Translations under genes and position numbers: made by a program | Notes under the pieces: model-generated | Databases searched by the model: none | Seen by the model: only the letters and a program-made list of their open reading frames with translations | Told to the model about the DNA's origin: nothing | Assembly (NCBI GenBank): GCA_015227615.1 | Contig: JAALGZ010000004.1 | Coordinates: 1,488,001-1,552,000 of the forward strand | DNA from: Labyrinthula sp. Ha | Lineage: Eukaryota > Sar > Bigyra > Labyrinthulida > Labyrinthulaceae | DNA: 64,000 nt | Direction of reading: 5' to 3' | Shown here: in pieces, positions 1 to 10,823 of the stretch | Layout of the letters: each line of letters begins with the position of its first letter | Position numbering within the stretch: the first letter of the stretch is position 1

Positions 1-2400
1 TTTGTGAAACAATGTGTCCATATATTACCCTGGTTAGCATTATATCAAAGACATTATAATATTTAAGCTACACAGGGATACTAAAAAAATATATCATTGT
101 CTTAAGTCTCCACAATGAAATTAAAGAAACCATTGTATGTGCTACAATAAATTTATAAGAGATAGGCGAACATGGTGGATACTTGACGCAATACATGAAC
201 TATTCCACTAAATAGAAATTTGTGAATACGAAATCACGGGGCAAATATACTATTATCTAGAGGTTCACTACATTGGGGCGTTCTAATACTATGTATCGTA
301 ATAGGTAGTATCATTCAATTGCAATTAATTTTCACAACGCTTCTGAGATACTAGAAAACTGAGTGAAAATGATCAATAGCATTAGAATTGAAGAAACTAA
401 AAGAACTTCTACTTTGATTGAACGTGTGTGGTGTTACGGAATTGGATTGGGGGGGGGTGGTAAAACGATGCAACCAAACAATAACGAGATCCTATGAGAG
501 CTCCCCTTTCAAGCCTTCTAGGTTTTGTATATCTACATTTTAAAATCCTGAGGGCACTGTAACTATCAATACTGTCGCCAACCTACTCATTTTCCCTATT
601 CAACTTCGTTTTCTCAGGCCAAACTATCCAGGGAATGGGTTTGAAACAGCTTCAATTGGTAATTATTAACTCCTTGGAGGATGATTTATTGCCCTTAACA
701 AATATAAACAGCATACACACTTTCGTTCAAGTCCGAAGCTTCTCTGTTAAAACTCTGTCAATGTTATATTACTTTCATTAACTATATTGAGAAGACAGTT
801 CTATGTTAAATGAGAAACTACAGAGTCTGTTATAAATATGTGCAGTAAGATCTACTTACTCGGTATCTTTCCAGGACTGGTAATCTCACAACTTCTAATC
901 CACTAAACATTAAAAAACTAATGTCTATGCAATTAATTATGCCAAATAAACTTTTAGTCTAGAACAAGTGTTTTTATCCGTAACATCTCAGTTGAAAGTG
1001 AAAATGGGGTACTCAGAACGAAAACAAATCCAAGTTAAATTCCCAAAAAGGCTCGATATATAAGTTTTATTCTATAAATACTGTCTTATCATCTGAACCC
1101 AGCCTATGGAAAGCAAGAAACCCAGAGCTAGAAAATACAAAGTAACACTGAAAGAGAAATGAAGGCCATAACTCCCTATATTCATGACGAAAATTTTACG
1201 TACTCACAAATTTTTTTGAGTCATACTGCTGCAATATTAATGTACATGTAAATTATTTCAATAAATACTTGGTGTAGCTTTTCTATGGGCTGGTAGTCGT
1301 TATTCCACGGTGTTGAATAACTTTTCTCTGGCTAGTTAATCCTTTTTATACCTTTTATAACTTTTATGTGTCGTTCGTTTGTATTCGTGATTGATCGTAT
1401 TAACGCTTAATATATTTCAGTCTAACAGGACTATTTCAACGTCCAAACGTAGCCTATTTTACATAACGCAGTATTATTAGTATACATATAATACTACTAC
1501 TGACGAGGAAACTTGAAATAGAAACAAAAGGACGTCATTGGCGGAGTTCCCAAGAAATAGTAACCTTCAAGAACGGGATCTAGATAAGTTACACAAAGGA
1601 AAAAGAAAGAAAGAATAATTTAATCCAGTTTCTTCAACCACACATATTCTTAAGCCACATGTTGTTCACAAGATTTTTTATTCACAATAGATTTATACTT
1701 GTTCAACCAATGAAGATGATAAGTTAAATACTAAGAAACCTTACCGTAGAAGCAGTAGTTAGATATACCACAAAAACACAATTCACAATTTTTGTGCGAG
1801 CAGTCTATTTCTAAGTACTAATTAAATTAGGAATAATGCTCAGCAAACTATCAGTATGACACATAATAAAAGAAAAAGAGAAAAAATAAGAGAGGGAAAG
1901 TGATGGAAACTAAGCAACAGAAAAGTTGCAAGAAAAGTAACAATGCAAACACAGAAGGGGCTTCGAACATTAAGTTCCAACGAAGGTTAGTAACATGAAC
2001 TTACCTGTCTACAATTTCATATCACTATGTGATATTACCTCTAGGTAATGAGCTCGATCAATAGAAGATTATTGATATTTTGATAGTTATATTCACTCTT
2101 CGGATTCTAAGTCGTTTTTAGAGCACAGAAAATTGTGATTTTAATGAACTAGTAGGGCTATTGGTTATAATCCTAATGCGAGTTGTTTACTACTTTTTTC
2201 CGCTACCTGTGCTTACTTCTTATTTATGCTGTGAAACTTCTCGATGTGTATCTCATTGTTAAACATCACATCCAAGGGAAAATGTTTACTAGATGGTAAG
2301 ATGCTACTGAGTCCCCAAACTCCGTTCTAGGTTATTGGAACCCAAATCAAAAATTTCAAAACAATAAATTTATCAAAAGATCGAAGTCAAACATCATTTT
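1..2400. other. gene-free AT-rich stretch
   Basis: No reading frame of useful length and no recognisable protein fragment was seen on either strand. There is a run of nine G at 449-457 and scattered A/T runs. No tRNA-like arms were noticed. The 3' part grades into the decayed LINE that follows. I see no gene here, although exons split by very short introns could be missed by eye. Confidence 0.5.
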
Positions 2401-2449
2401 GATCCATCTAGTGGTCCAAAGGAATTCCAAAGCTCCTTAGCATGAAGTA

Positions 2450-3780
2450 TTTATGGTATTTACACTTATGTCCAGGATTTTGAGGACATTAGCGCTACGC
2501 GCCACTGATTTCTAAGTTCACTATCTTGAAATTTTATCCTAATGTCGCTGGTATTTGAGAAAGGCACCTGAGAGCTTGTTGAGAGATGTTCTGATATTGA
2601 AGGAGTTGACTGTGATGTTTCGCGGGCTTATTGTTCGAGTTTTGGGCGCGTTGTACAGGTCTTTTGGAAATTTACCGATCGCCTTGTCTATACCTTTACT
2701 GAGCTAAATTAACTCCATTTGAAGTCATTGCAGAGCTTTCAGCTTGGATATTTCATCGAGAGAAGGTAGCTGGGATCTGTGATGGGTTGTCGCAGTGGCT
2801 TGGTGAGTAATTTTGGATTTCTGGTTATTCGGCTGAGGGTCTTGAGATTACCACCATTTCCTCAGATATCCAATGGTACTATATCATTTTGTTCCAGATG
2901 CCATTATTGTTTCTCCTCGTTTCTGTATAATTCAAGTTTGTACTTCACTTGTTTCTCGTTTCCAGAAGATAGACATTCTTTCCTGGATTCATGTTCCTTC
3001 TCGTACGTCCTGGTTGCTTATTTTTTGAAGTCTTAGATGACTGCTCAAAACTCTTGTGTATCTGGTAGTCGTCAAGTTTTTGGTTAATTTGAAACTGGTC
3101 CTTTTGAGTTTTCTTGTATCTGTATCTGTCTCTTCTTGTATCTTGTTCACGAGCTCACTGTAGTAATGCTCATGTTACATTCCCAACAATGCTAACTAGC
3201 TATTTCCCCGCAGAATAATATGTTTTGAAAGGTGCAGTTTGTTTTCTAATTTAAAATCTTTCCTTTCAACTGGAGCATTGTTATCCCCAGCGACAATGGT
3301 TTTCTTTCTTGCATTTAAAGAACTGCTTTAGAGAAAAATGTTTGAAATTATTTTGAGTTTGCTGCACGCCCCCTGTGAGTTGTGTAGCAGTTTTCAAGAT
3401 TTAATTTTTGTTCACCTATAAGTTTACCTTAAATTCCAGGATCCTATTGCTCTACCCTTTCACTTCGGAGAGTTGGTCAACAAGAACCTCAGAGACATAC
3501 ATCGCTACGCCCTTACCCTTAGTACGAGGTTTGAGAAAAACAATTTCAATCAGATGGACTGATTATGAGTACTTCCTTCAGTTTTCATCACCACAGCACT
3601 GGATTTCCCATAATATCATGTTCTTCACGGTTGGTAAGAGAGGAGTGAGTAGTTGAGTTTAATAGATGTGAGACCACCAACATTAGGGCGGACATAGGCT
3701 TCTGTTGCAGCTTGCTTACATTACCTATAATCCTTAGCGGAGTCTTATCTAGCGCGATGCACTCAAAGATATTGTTTGAC
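2450..3780 (-). pseudogene. decayed non-LTR retrotransposon (APE endonuclease region)
   Basis: Read on the minus strand, this stretch carries the landmarks of a LINE-type apurinic endonuclease in the right order, spread over shifted frames. Near 3.70-3.64 kb is NVGGLTSIKLNYSLLSYQP, resembling the N-terminal strand and helix. Near 3.62 kb is EEHDIMGNPVLW, resembling the usual DIIxIxETW. Near 3.53-3.48 kb is RTKGKGVAMYVSEVL, resembling RxxGGGVALYV. Near 3.30-3.27 kb is TIVAGDNNAP, resembling GDFNxP. Stops and frameshifts separate the blocks, so it is a dead copy. The part below about 3.0 kb would be the linker towards reverse transcriptase, and I could not recognise it there. Assignment rests on motif order only; the outer limits are soft. 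Confidence 0.55.
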
Positions 3781-3954
3781 AAACACCCTTCTGTCAATTT
3801 GAGTTGGCCAAATTCTGTTTAAAGTGCTCTTTATTAAAATTTCAACGCGAATGTGACGATGTGAACCAAATGCAAAATCATTAAAATAGGGTGCATGCTG
3901 CAAAGTAAGAATATCATACCAACGAGAAAGATAGAATCGAAGTAAAAATTCAAA

Positions 3955-6815
3955 ATGCAGAACCTGGACACAGCAGGTAATTTCCTGATTTTCTGTTTTA
4001 TTTACATTTAGATGATGCAGGAGAGCCGCAAAGCGTGTTTGGCGCCATGATGAAAGAGTTTTCTTCAATCAATGACAAAGCAAAAGAAGAAGATTTTGAT
4101 CCAAGTGTGTTACCTTTCACAACAATGGAAAAAGCAGCAGTACTGCAAGAAGCAAAGCATGTTTTTAATTCTCCGTCGGAAGTTAAGTCTGCAAATAAAT
4201 GTGCATTGATTCTTACGCGGTTGATTTACTTACTCGTCCAGGGAGAGACCTTTTACTCCACGGACATGACAGATGTTTTCTTTGCGGTGACAAAACTATT
4301 TCAATCGGAGAACTGGAGTCTAAGAAGAATGACATATTTATTTTTGAAGGAGTTTGCGGAGAATACAGATTCCTCTGATATCATTATTGTGATATCATCC
4401 CTGACAAAAGACATTAACTACACTTCGAATAATGGAACAAAGTTTCATTTGTTTTGTGCCAGTGCGATCCGTGTTTTAGGTAAAATACTAGATGCTCAAC
4501 TCTTGTCACAAATTGACAGATACTTGAAACAGAATGTTACAAACAGTTCACCATATATCTCCACAGCTACACTTGTATCTGCTCAGCATTTGCTGAACAA
4601 AGAAACCAAACCCATTTTGAGCAGATGGCTTCCAGAAGTTGCTTCTTTGGTTCCTAATGAAAATCCTTCTGTAGAGTTTTCAGCGTTGAGCTTAATGTTC
4701 AAATTAAAACAAGGTGATGATCTTTCGGTTACGAGGCTGATTGCATCGTTAACTACCTCAAACAAGAGATTGTCTTCACCATTTGCTTTGTGCTTGTTAA
4801 TTCGAACAATTTCAGCAACTTTGCGGAAAAATACAGAGAGTCTTGATTTAGAAGACTGCTACTCTTTTCTTAAGCAATGTTTGAGAAACAAATCCGAAAT
4901 GGTAATTTTAGATGCAGCAAGAGCAATTTGTAGTCTGCCATCTGCAACTACTGATGATGTTTCTCCTGCTGTAGCTACTCTCGGATTATTCCTGACTTCG
5001 AACAGATCTGTTGTGCGCTTAGCTGCGTTAAGAACTATCAACCAAGTGAGCTCTTTGACTAACAAAACAGTTTTGGCTAGTATTAAATCGGAACTGAAGT
5101 TGCTTGTCAATGATAACAATAGGTCAATTGCTACCTTAGCGATCACTACGTTGCTACAACTTGTCCAGGGGGATGAATCCTCAGATGATAATGACACCGT
5201 CGAAAGCCTTTTGAAACAGATCCAATCGTTTGTTTCAGAAATCTCTGATGAATTTAAACTTGTTATTGTAAAATCAGTTGAAAAGTTATCAGGTCAAAGC
5301 TCGACAGTTAGACTCTTAACATTGATGAACTTCTTGAGCTCGTTACTCCGAGAAGAAGGTGGGTATGAATTTAAGTCAGTAGTTGTAGACACTTTGTTGA
5401 AAATTGTTCACACATCCTCGCAAGCGTCTGTTCAAAAGGTTGGGTTGCTTCATTTGTGCGAGTTTATTGAAGATTGCGAGTTTACGAGATTAAGTACTAG
5501 GGTTATGTATAACCTCGGGGTTCTTGGGCCTCCACTGTCAGATGTAAAATTTGGAGCGAAAGTCGTAAGATACATATACAACAGGCTTATACTAGAAAAC
5601 TCTCAGGTACGAGCCGCGGCCGTTAGCGCCTTGGGAAAGTTTCTTGCTGTTGAAGATGAGGGCCTTAGAAACGCGACTAAACAACTATTGAATAAATGTG
5701 AACATGACGAAGATGATGAAGTTCGTGACAGGGCAGCTTTTGCAAGTAAAGTTAACTTTCAAAAACTTGGACCTGACGTTAATATAAAAATGTTAAAGAA
5801 GCAGCTTGAGATCTTTAGTAAGTTAAACACGGGGGACCAAGTTGTTTCCTTTTCTGTACTTCCTAAACTTGATGAGGAAGATTTCATTGAAGAAGATGAA
5901 CAGGAAGAAACCAAACTCGAGGAGCAAGGTTTTGTAGGACAGGAGGCTGCCGAGCCAAATCTAGCTCCTGAGATTGATGATAATTTAACAAGCCTTATAT
6001 CTGAATATGGCTTAGGCCAAATTCTCAAAACCTCCAAGGTAGAGAAATTGACTGAGAGTGAACAGGAATATTTAGTTGGTGTAAGGAAGCTGATTTTTCC
6101 AGCGCATATTTTATTTCACTTCTCTATTACAAATACTGTACAAGATCAGGTCTTGCAGAATTCTCTCCTAAGTTTGGAGGAAACAGAGGGTGAAGAAGCG
6201 GTGGGTGACTGGGAAATTCTTGCACAAGTGCCCGCGGACGACATTGGATATGGAAAAACTAAATCCTCCTATGTGTTGCTTCAACTGCCAAAAGCCACTG
6301 AGGAGGTCTGGGTGGAGCCTTCTAAGGCAAGATTTATGACAGAGCTAAGATTTACTATCGAAGGTGATGACATCGAAGAAGAGTACGCTGTTGAAGACAT
6401 TGAAATGAAGTTTTCTGATTTTGTTATTTTCAACGATACTTGGAATATGTTTGGTGATCAAACTAAAGACTTTAGAAACACATGGAGTTCTTTGAAGATT
6501 GACCCGAAAGATGAGGTACAAAAAAAGCTGCAACTCCAGTATACCAGCCTCATGGAGGCTGCAAAACTGGTAAAAACTGACTTAGGACTTAATCCAGTAG
6601 AGCAAACAGCCCCCTCCAACATGCAAAAGAGCGATGAAGCTGAGGGAAAATGGAATATGTTTTTGGTTGGCGAATATGTTGGATCAAAAGTTCCAATTAA
6701 AATAATGGCACGAACTCAATTTGTAAAGGATCAAGACTCTGGAAAGGTTACCCTGAAGATTGCTGCAAAAGCCGAGGTTCCAGAAGTGGCACAGCTGCTT
6801 TCAGAATGTCTATGA
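3955..6815 (+). CDS. COPG: coatomer subunit gamma (gamma-COP)
   Basis: Gamma-COP is a subunit of the COPI coat that forms vesicles for Golgi-to-ER and intra-Golgi traffic. The protein matches the family over its whole length. Near the N-terminus is the hallmark MEKAAVLQEAKHVFN followed by NKCALILTRLIYLLVQGE. Then come long HEAT/adaptin repeats, an acidic hinge (about residues 620-660) and the C-terminal appendage domain that ends the frame. The long frame opens without an ATG because a 35-nt intron (3977-4011, GT...TTTAG) interrupts codon 8. Exon 1 is 3955-3976 (MQNLDTA plus one base) and exon 2 is 4012-6815, giving about 941 residues. A stop lies in frame just inside the intron, which supports splicing. 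The last 6 coding bases overlap the end of the opposing pseudouridine synthase gene. Identity is secure; exon 1 is inferred. Confidence 0.93.
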
Positions 6816-8036
6816 AGTTTTTTTAAATTTTCTTTGTTTATGTTCCTCCTTATCCTTTCGTTTCTTCTTTCCGTAGCTCTTATAGTCAGCAAATTTAGTG
6901 CCATCGCCACGCTCAATAATTTCAAGAAACATTTCTGGAGAATGTTTTTCTTGAATCCAAGATTTCCACTGATGAACATATTCTCTAGATAGTAAACTTG
7001 AGACAATATTGGTTTCAAAAAACGTGTCCACTCGAGAGGCTATTCCTGGTTCCTCAAAGTTAATTTTTCTTCTTTCCCCATTTTTACAGAACTTTTCGTT
7101 ATATGTTGGATATAAACAGGCCTTAAGTAAGAGACCACTTCCAGGTGCTACAGGAATTAGGCAAACCTTGCCAATCTCCTCACTAAAGGCTTTCTGGGCT
7201 TCTTGTTGAACATACTCTTTAAACTCTTGAACATTCTTAGCTAATCCTGAAAATAGAACACCGAAAGCAAAAGCTATCATCTTGCGAATTTGGTTGAATA
7301 AAAAACTCTGACCTTCTATTAGAAACTGAAATAACTTATTCTTCTGAACTAAAGTCACTTTCACGTCTTTAATGTATCTCATTCTTGCAGGATCATTTGG
7401 CGCAACTTTGTCTGTAAAATGATGATACGGCTTTGAACCTAAAAATACAGACGTAATTGCATGAAGTCTTTCTAATAAGATATTCACAGATTGTCCACTA
7501 AAAATTTCTACTGGTAAATAGTACAAATACTTCCTCCCATAACACCCGAATTTAGCATTGAAAGAGTTTGCAACTCGAATGCAATCAAACACTTTAATGT
7601 CATCTGGAAGATTTTTATTCAACTTTTCGACAAAGCGAGATGTTTTATTTATGTCAAGTAGAAGTTTTAATGACACCACCTGTCCAAGGGCATGAACCCC
7701 TTTGTCTGTTCGAGCTGCCCTAGCAAAACCAAACTTTTGTGGTGTATCAATGTTACTTGCTTTTACTAATCCCAATGGCTTCAATGACTTAAATAGTTCG
7801 CCTTCCACAGTTTCAACTCCTGGATTTATCTGAAGTCCTTTATACCTGCTTCCATTGTAGGCGAACAAAAGAGCATATTTTTTCTTAGACCCTTTCAACT
7901 CTGGATCAGCTTCAATGGATTCCGCTATTATATTTTTATATTGTCTTCTTGGATCTTTATCTTTTTCAGCCTGTGCTAATTTCTTTTCGGTTTTGTCCGC
8001 TAGTTCAAACTCAACACAAGATGCTATTTCATCCAT
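6810..8036 (-). CDS. PUS1: tRNA pseudouridine synthase, Pus1/TruA family
   Basis: This enzyme converts uridine to pseudouridine in tRNA (and, for Pus1 relatives, in some other RNAs). The core begins KKYALLFAYNGSRYKGLQ. The catalytic loop FARAARTDKGVHALGQV contains the invariant Asp (about residue 111) that attacks the uracil. Further family motifs are the VAPNDPARMRYI stretch, FLIEGQSFLFNQIRKMIAFAFG (the conserved Arg/Gln region) and LIPVAPGSGLLL. The C-terminus is very basic (KKKRKDKEEHKQRKFKK), consistent with nuclear location. I start at the ATG at 8036 (MDEIASCVEF, 408 residues); an in-frame ATG at 8093 would add 19 residues without family character. The stop codon lies inside the last codons of convergent gamma-COP. 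Pus1 is preferred over Pus3, but the subfamily was judged by eye. Confidence 0.88.
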   Translation of the reverse strand: MDEIASCVEFELADKTEKKLAQAEKDKDPRRQYKNIIAESIEADPELKGSKKKYALLFAYNGSRYKGLQINPGVETVEGELFKSLKPLGLVKASNIDTPQKFGFARAARTDKGVHALGQVVSLKLLLDINKTSRFVEKLNKNLPDDIKVFDCIRVANSFNAKFGCYGRKYLYYLPVEIFSGQSVNILLERLHAITSVFLGSKPYHHFTDKVAPNDPARMRYIKDVKVTLVQKNKLFQFLIEGQSFLFNQIRKMIAFAFGVLFSGLAKNVQEFKEYVQQEAQKAFSEEIGKVCLIPVAPGSGLLLKACLYPTYNEKFCKNGERRKINFEEPGIASRVDTFFETNIVSSLLSREYVHQWKSWIQEKHSPEMFLEIIERGDGTKFADYKSYGKKKRKDKEEHKQRKFKKTS

Positions 8037-8459
8037 TATCTCTATCCTGAAGTTAGCATATACTTGCAGTAATGCAACACTGTGGTATTCCATTCTTGAG
8101 GAGAGACTGCTGGGAGTGCCACCTTAAATTTATAATATACACTAGAAAGTTGGTACCTATACCATTTTAAAGAAATATTACCAGGAAAAAGTTATTTACT
8201 TGACGATCCAAACTGAAAGAGTTATTTTATTTATTTTCTTTTGCTTCTGCATTTTCCTTTTGTTTCATTATCAGTCCATGCAAGAGTAGATTTATCGTTA
8301 AAAGTTAAAACCATTTACTTTTACTAAAGGAGAACTTCCTAGTATACACTAATATAGACCATTTGCTGTACTCTATAACATGCTCCATACTAGCTATAAA
8401 AAAGAATTTGGGACATTGCGATCCAAAAATTTTAAACTATTATACATTGCATAACAGAG

Positions 8460-10823
8460 TCACCTCTTTAGCAATGTGCTAAATGGTCGAATTCCTAGTT
8501 GATTTTCAAGTAGTTTGCGTTGAAACGTCTTTAAAATTAGCCCATCTTCATGGCTTTCCACAAAGTCAGTGAAACCATCATATAGCCTATTATGGGGGTT
8601 AAAGTCAAAGTTCTTAGAGTTTTCCCCTACCACCTTAATCAAATTATCCGACAACATCTCCTGGCCACCTAGGTCCTCAGCTTGCACCAGTGCTAAAACT
8701 TTCTCCAATTTCTTACTAATAGCGGTCATACGAGATATGCCGTCGTTCAGCTGTTGACAACTATCTGAGGCAGATTCTTGCAATAGGATCTTCTCAAAGA
8801 GAGCTCTCTCCAGAAGAATTCTTGCATAAATTCGTGAGCGCTCAGTGTCATCTCTCATTGTTAAAATCATATCTATAAGGTGTATTCCAGTTGCTAAGCT
8901 TTTTTGAAAACTATCCAGGGTTAGGTCAAAATCTGACCATGCTTTGAGAGATTTAATTATGGAATATGAAGTAAGGTTCCAATCGATGTCAATTTTTTTT
9001 ATCTCGAAAGGAGATAGGTAAAAATTCTCATAAACCACCAAACGTTGAATAACTCCATAATGCTTTTGTATACTCTGCTCAAAGAAAACATCTTTATCTA
9101 CATGTGTTTTTAGAAAGAAAACTAAACTCTGGGAAATAAGATTGTGCACCACTCCTGCAAGTGCCATCGGTTGCTCAACTCTTGTTTCCTGCTTAGTTTC
9201 GTCAGACTGTCCAACTACAGATTTAATGGCATTTTCCATAAAACTCAATGCAGAAAAGTTTTCTTCTTTCTTGTTGCTAGCAGATAGAAGGAGTGACTTG
9301 GCAGGTGTACCATAAATTTTATATTTTTCGTTTCCCTCCTCATCTGCATAATACCTAGGTAAATAAATGTCAGCATTTGCCACGTCAATTATATTCTCAA
9401 ACGATGAACAAAACACTAATTCCAAACATTTTGAATTTTCTAATAAGAAAAGCAGGATGTTTAATCCTATTATATGCAAACAAGGGTTTCCAGAAAATAG
9501 CGCAAAAGAAACAGAAGAAAGCAAATATAGAAAAAGTCTAGGACACTCCACGGGAATCAGCACCTCTTCCTCATCAGTTGGTTTTATCCCTGGTTCAGAG
9601 AATCCTGGGAAAGACATTGAAAATTTCATTTGTTTCTTGGAAGGTTTCGGTATCCAAGGGGCAACTTCATGAAGCAGTACTTCTTCCAATACCTTTTCCC
9701 CTGCTCTGCTTGATAGGAGTTGATGCACAAACAACAAAGAAAATGATAAATTTAACTCCGTTTTTGGTTTTATGTTATTTACATTAAAAAGTTTAGCGCT
9801 TCCTTTAATAATAACATTTAATAGAGAAGCATCAGCTGCTGAGCCAAGGTGACCAACGGAGAATTCAACTCCATTTCCAACATTACCGTTTGCGTTTAAG
9901 AAACTACCGAGCGCCACTTTTCCTCTAATCACCAAACTCAACAGCGGATTGGATGATTCAAGTAAGTCATTATGTTCAATAGTTTTCTTAATCTCTTTGT
10001 TTACCCTATGCAAAAGAATCTCTAAACCATAAAAGATAGCATGAAGTTCATAAACAGAAGCTTCTTCAAACTGTGCTTCTATTGGATTCACGTTCTCTAG
10101 TTTGTGATAATTCAATAAAGTAGAAAGAACAGATACAGATATTTCTTGCATCTTTGTAAATCCTTCACAACAAGATATTAAAGGTTCAGAAATCAGGCAA
10201 AAATACTGAGGAGAGAGAATTACTGATATTAAATAATTGTATGAAGAATATTTACAAGAGTTAATAAGGGAATTCACAACACCAAGAGAAAGAAGCTGGA
10301 GATAAAAATGGGAAGATTCTTCAGGATTTATTTTAAGAATGTCTGATATCGTTGTCATCAAAATAAATAAATCTGTATTAATATTTGAAGAATCAAATAA
10401 CAAAGGAAGAATATCTCTGCTAAATTGAAGAAAAGGACGAGAGAGTACATTCTCAACTATAATTCCCAACATTTCAAGAGAATGAAAGAGCTTCACGTCA
10501 AAGACAAGAGTTTCTGAGCCTGACTTAAACTCAATTGCCAAAAATTTAATAAGAGTGTGCACTAGTGAGGGAAGAAGTTTGATTTGTTTTTGCTTTTCAT
10601 CTACAAGTTTCATGTTAAATAGCTTTTGGGTTGAAAGAGAAGTCAAATGCTTCGTCAACCATTTTCCAGAAACGGTAAGTTTTAAAATACTTTGTACATG
10701 ATATTGAAATTTATCAGCAGTTTTTAAAGCGAATAAATCAGATAATTTGGTGCGGAATTTTAGTTTCTCCTGAAATTTTGCCGCATTGAAAGAGTTTGCT
10801 TTGTGATCGTTCTCGCTGCTCAT
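8460..10823 (-). CDS. large helical protein, unknown function
   Basis: An unbroken frame of 787 residues if it starts at MSSENDHKAN; an upstream in-frame ATG at 10961 would add 46 residues rich in Tyr, Phe and Lys that look less like a conserved start. The protein is rich in Leu, Ser, Phe and Glu and is predicted by eye to be almost all helix, with repeated amphipathic leucine patterns such as one finds in armadillo/HEAT-like scaffolds. A hydrophobic block around PRLFLYLLSSVSFALF and GLNILLFLLE (about residue 430-465) could be buried helices rather than membrane spans. I do not recognise a catalytic motif. It follows the pseudouridine synthase gene in the same direction with about 420 bp between. 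Its even codon use and length make it a real gene; its role is unknown. Confidence 0.8.
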   Translation of the reverse strand: MSSENDHKANSFNAAKFQEKLKFRTKLSDLFALKTADKFQYHVQSILKLTVSGKWLTKHLTSLSTQKLFNMKLVDEKQKQIKLLPSLVHTLIKFLAIEFKSGSETLVFDVKLFHSLEMLGIIVENVLSRPFLQFSRDILPLLFDSSNINTDLFILMTTISDILKINPEESSHFYLQLLSLGVVNSLINSCKYSSYNYLISVILSPQYFCLISEPLISCCEGFTKMQEISVSVLSTLLNYHKLENVNPIEAQFEEASVYELHAIFYGLEILLHRVNKEIKKTIEHNDLLESSNPLLSLVIRGKVALGSFLNANGNVGNGVEFSVGHLGSAADASLLNVIIKGSAKLFNVNNIKPKTELNLSFSLLFVHQLLSSRAGEKVLEEVLLHEVAPWIPKPSKKQMKFSMSFPGFSEPGIKPTDEEEVLIPVECPRLFLYLLSSVSFALFSGNPCLHIIGLNILLFLLENSKCLELVFCSSFENIIDVANADIYLPRYYADEEGNEKYKIYGTPAKSLLLSASNKKEENFSALSFMENAIKSVVGQSDETKQETRVEQPMALAGVVHNLISQSLVFFLKTHVDKDVFFEQSIQKHYGVIQRLVVYENFYLSPFEIKKIDIDWNLTSYSIIKSLKAWSDFDLTLDSFQKSLATGIHLIDMILTMRDDTERSRIYARILLERALFEKILLQESASDSCQQLNDGISRMTAISKKLEKVLALVQAEDLGGQEMLSDNLIKVVGENSKNFDFNPHNRLYDGFTDFVESHEDGLILKTFQRKLLENQLGIRPFSTLLKR

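Noticed and set aside
4583-6533. Several minus-strand frames inside gamma-COP
   Set aside because: They are shadows of the gamma-COP coding frame; none shows motifs, and the plus-strand protein is unambiguous.
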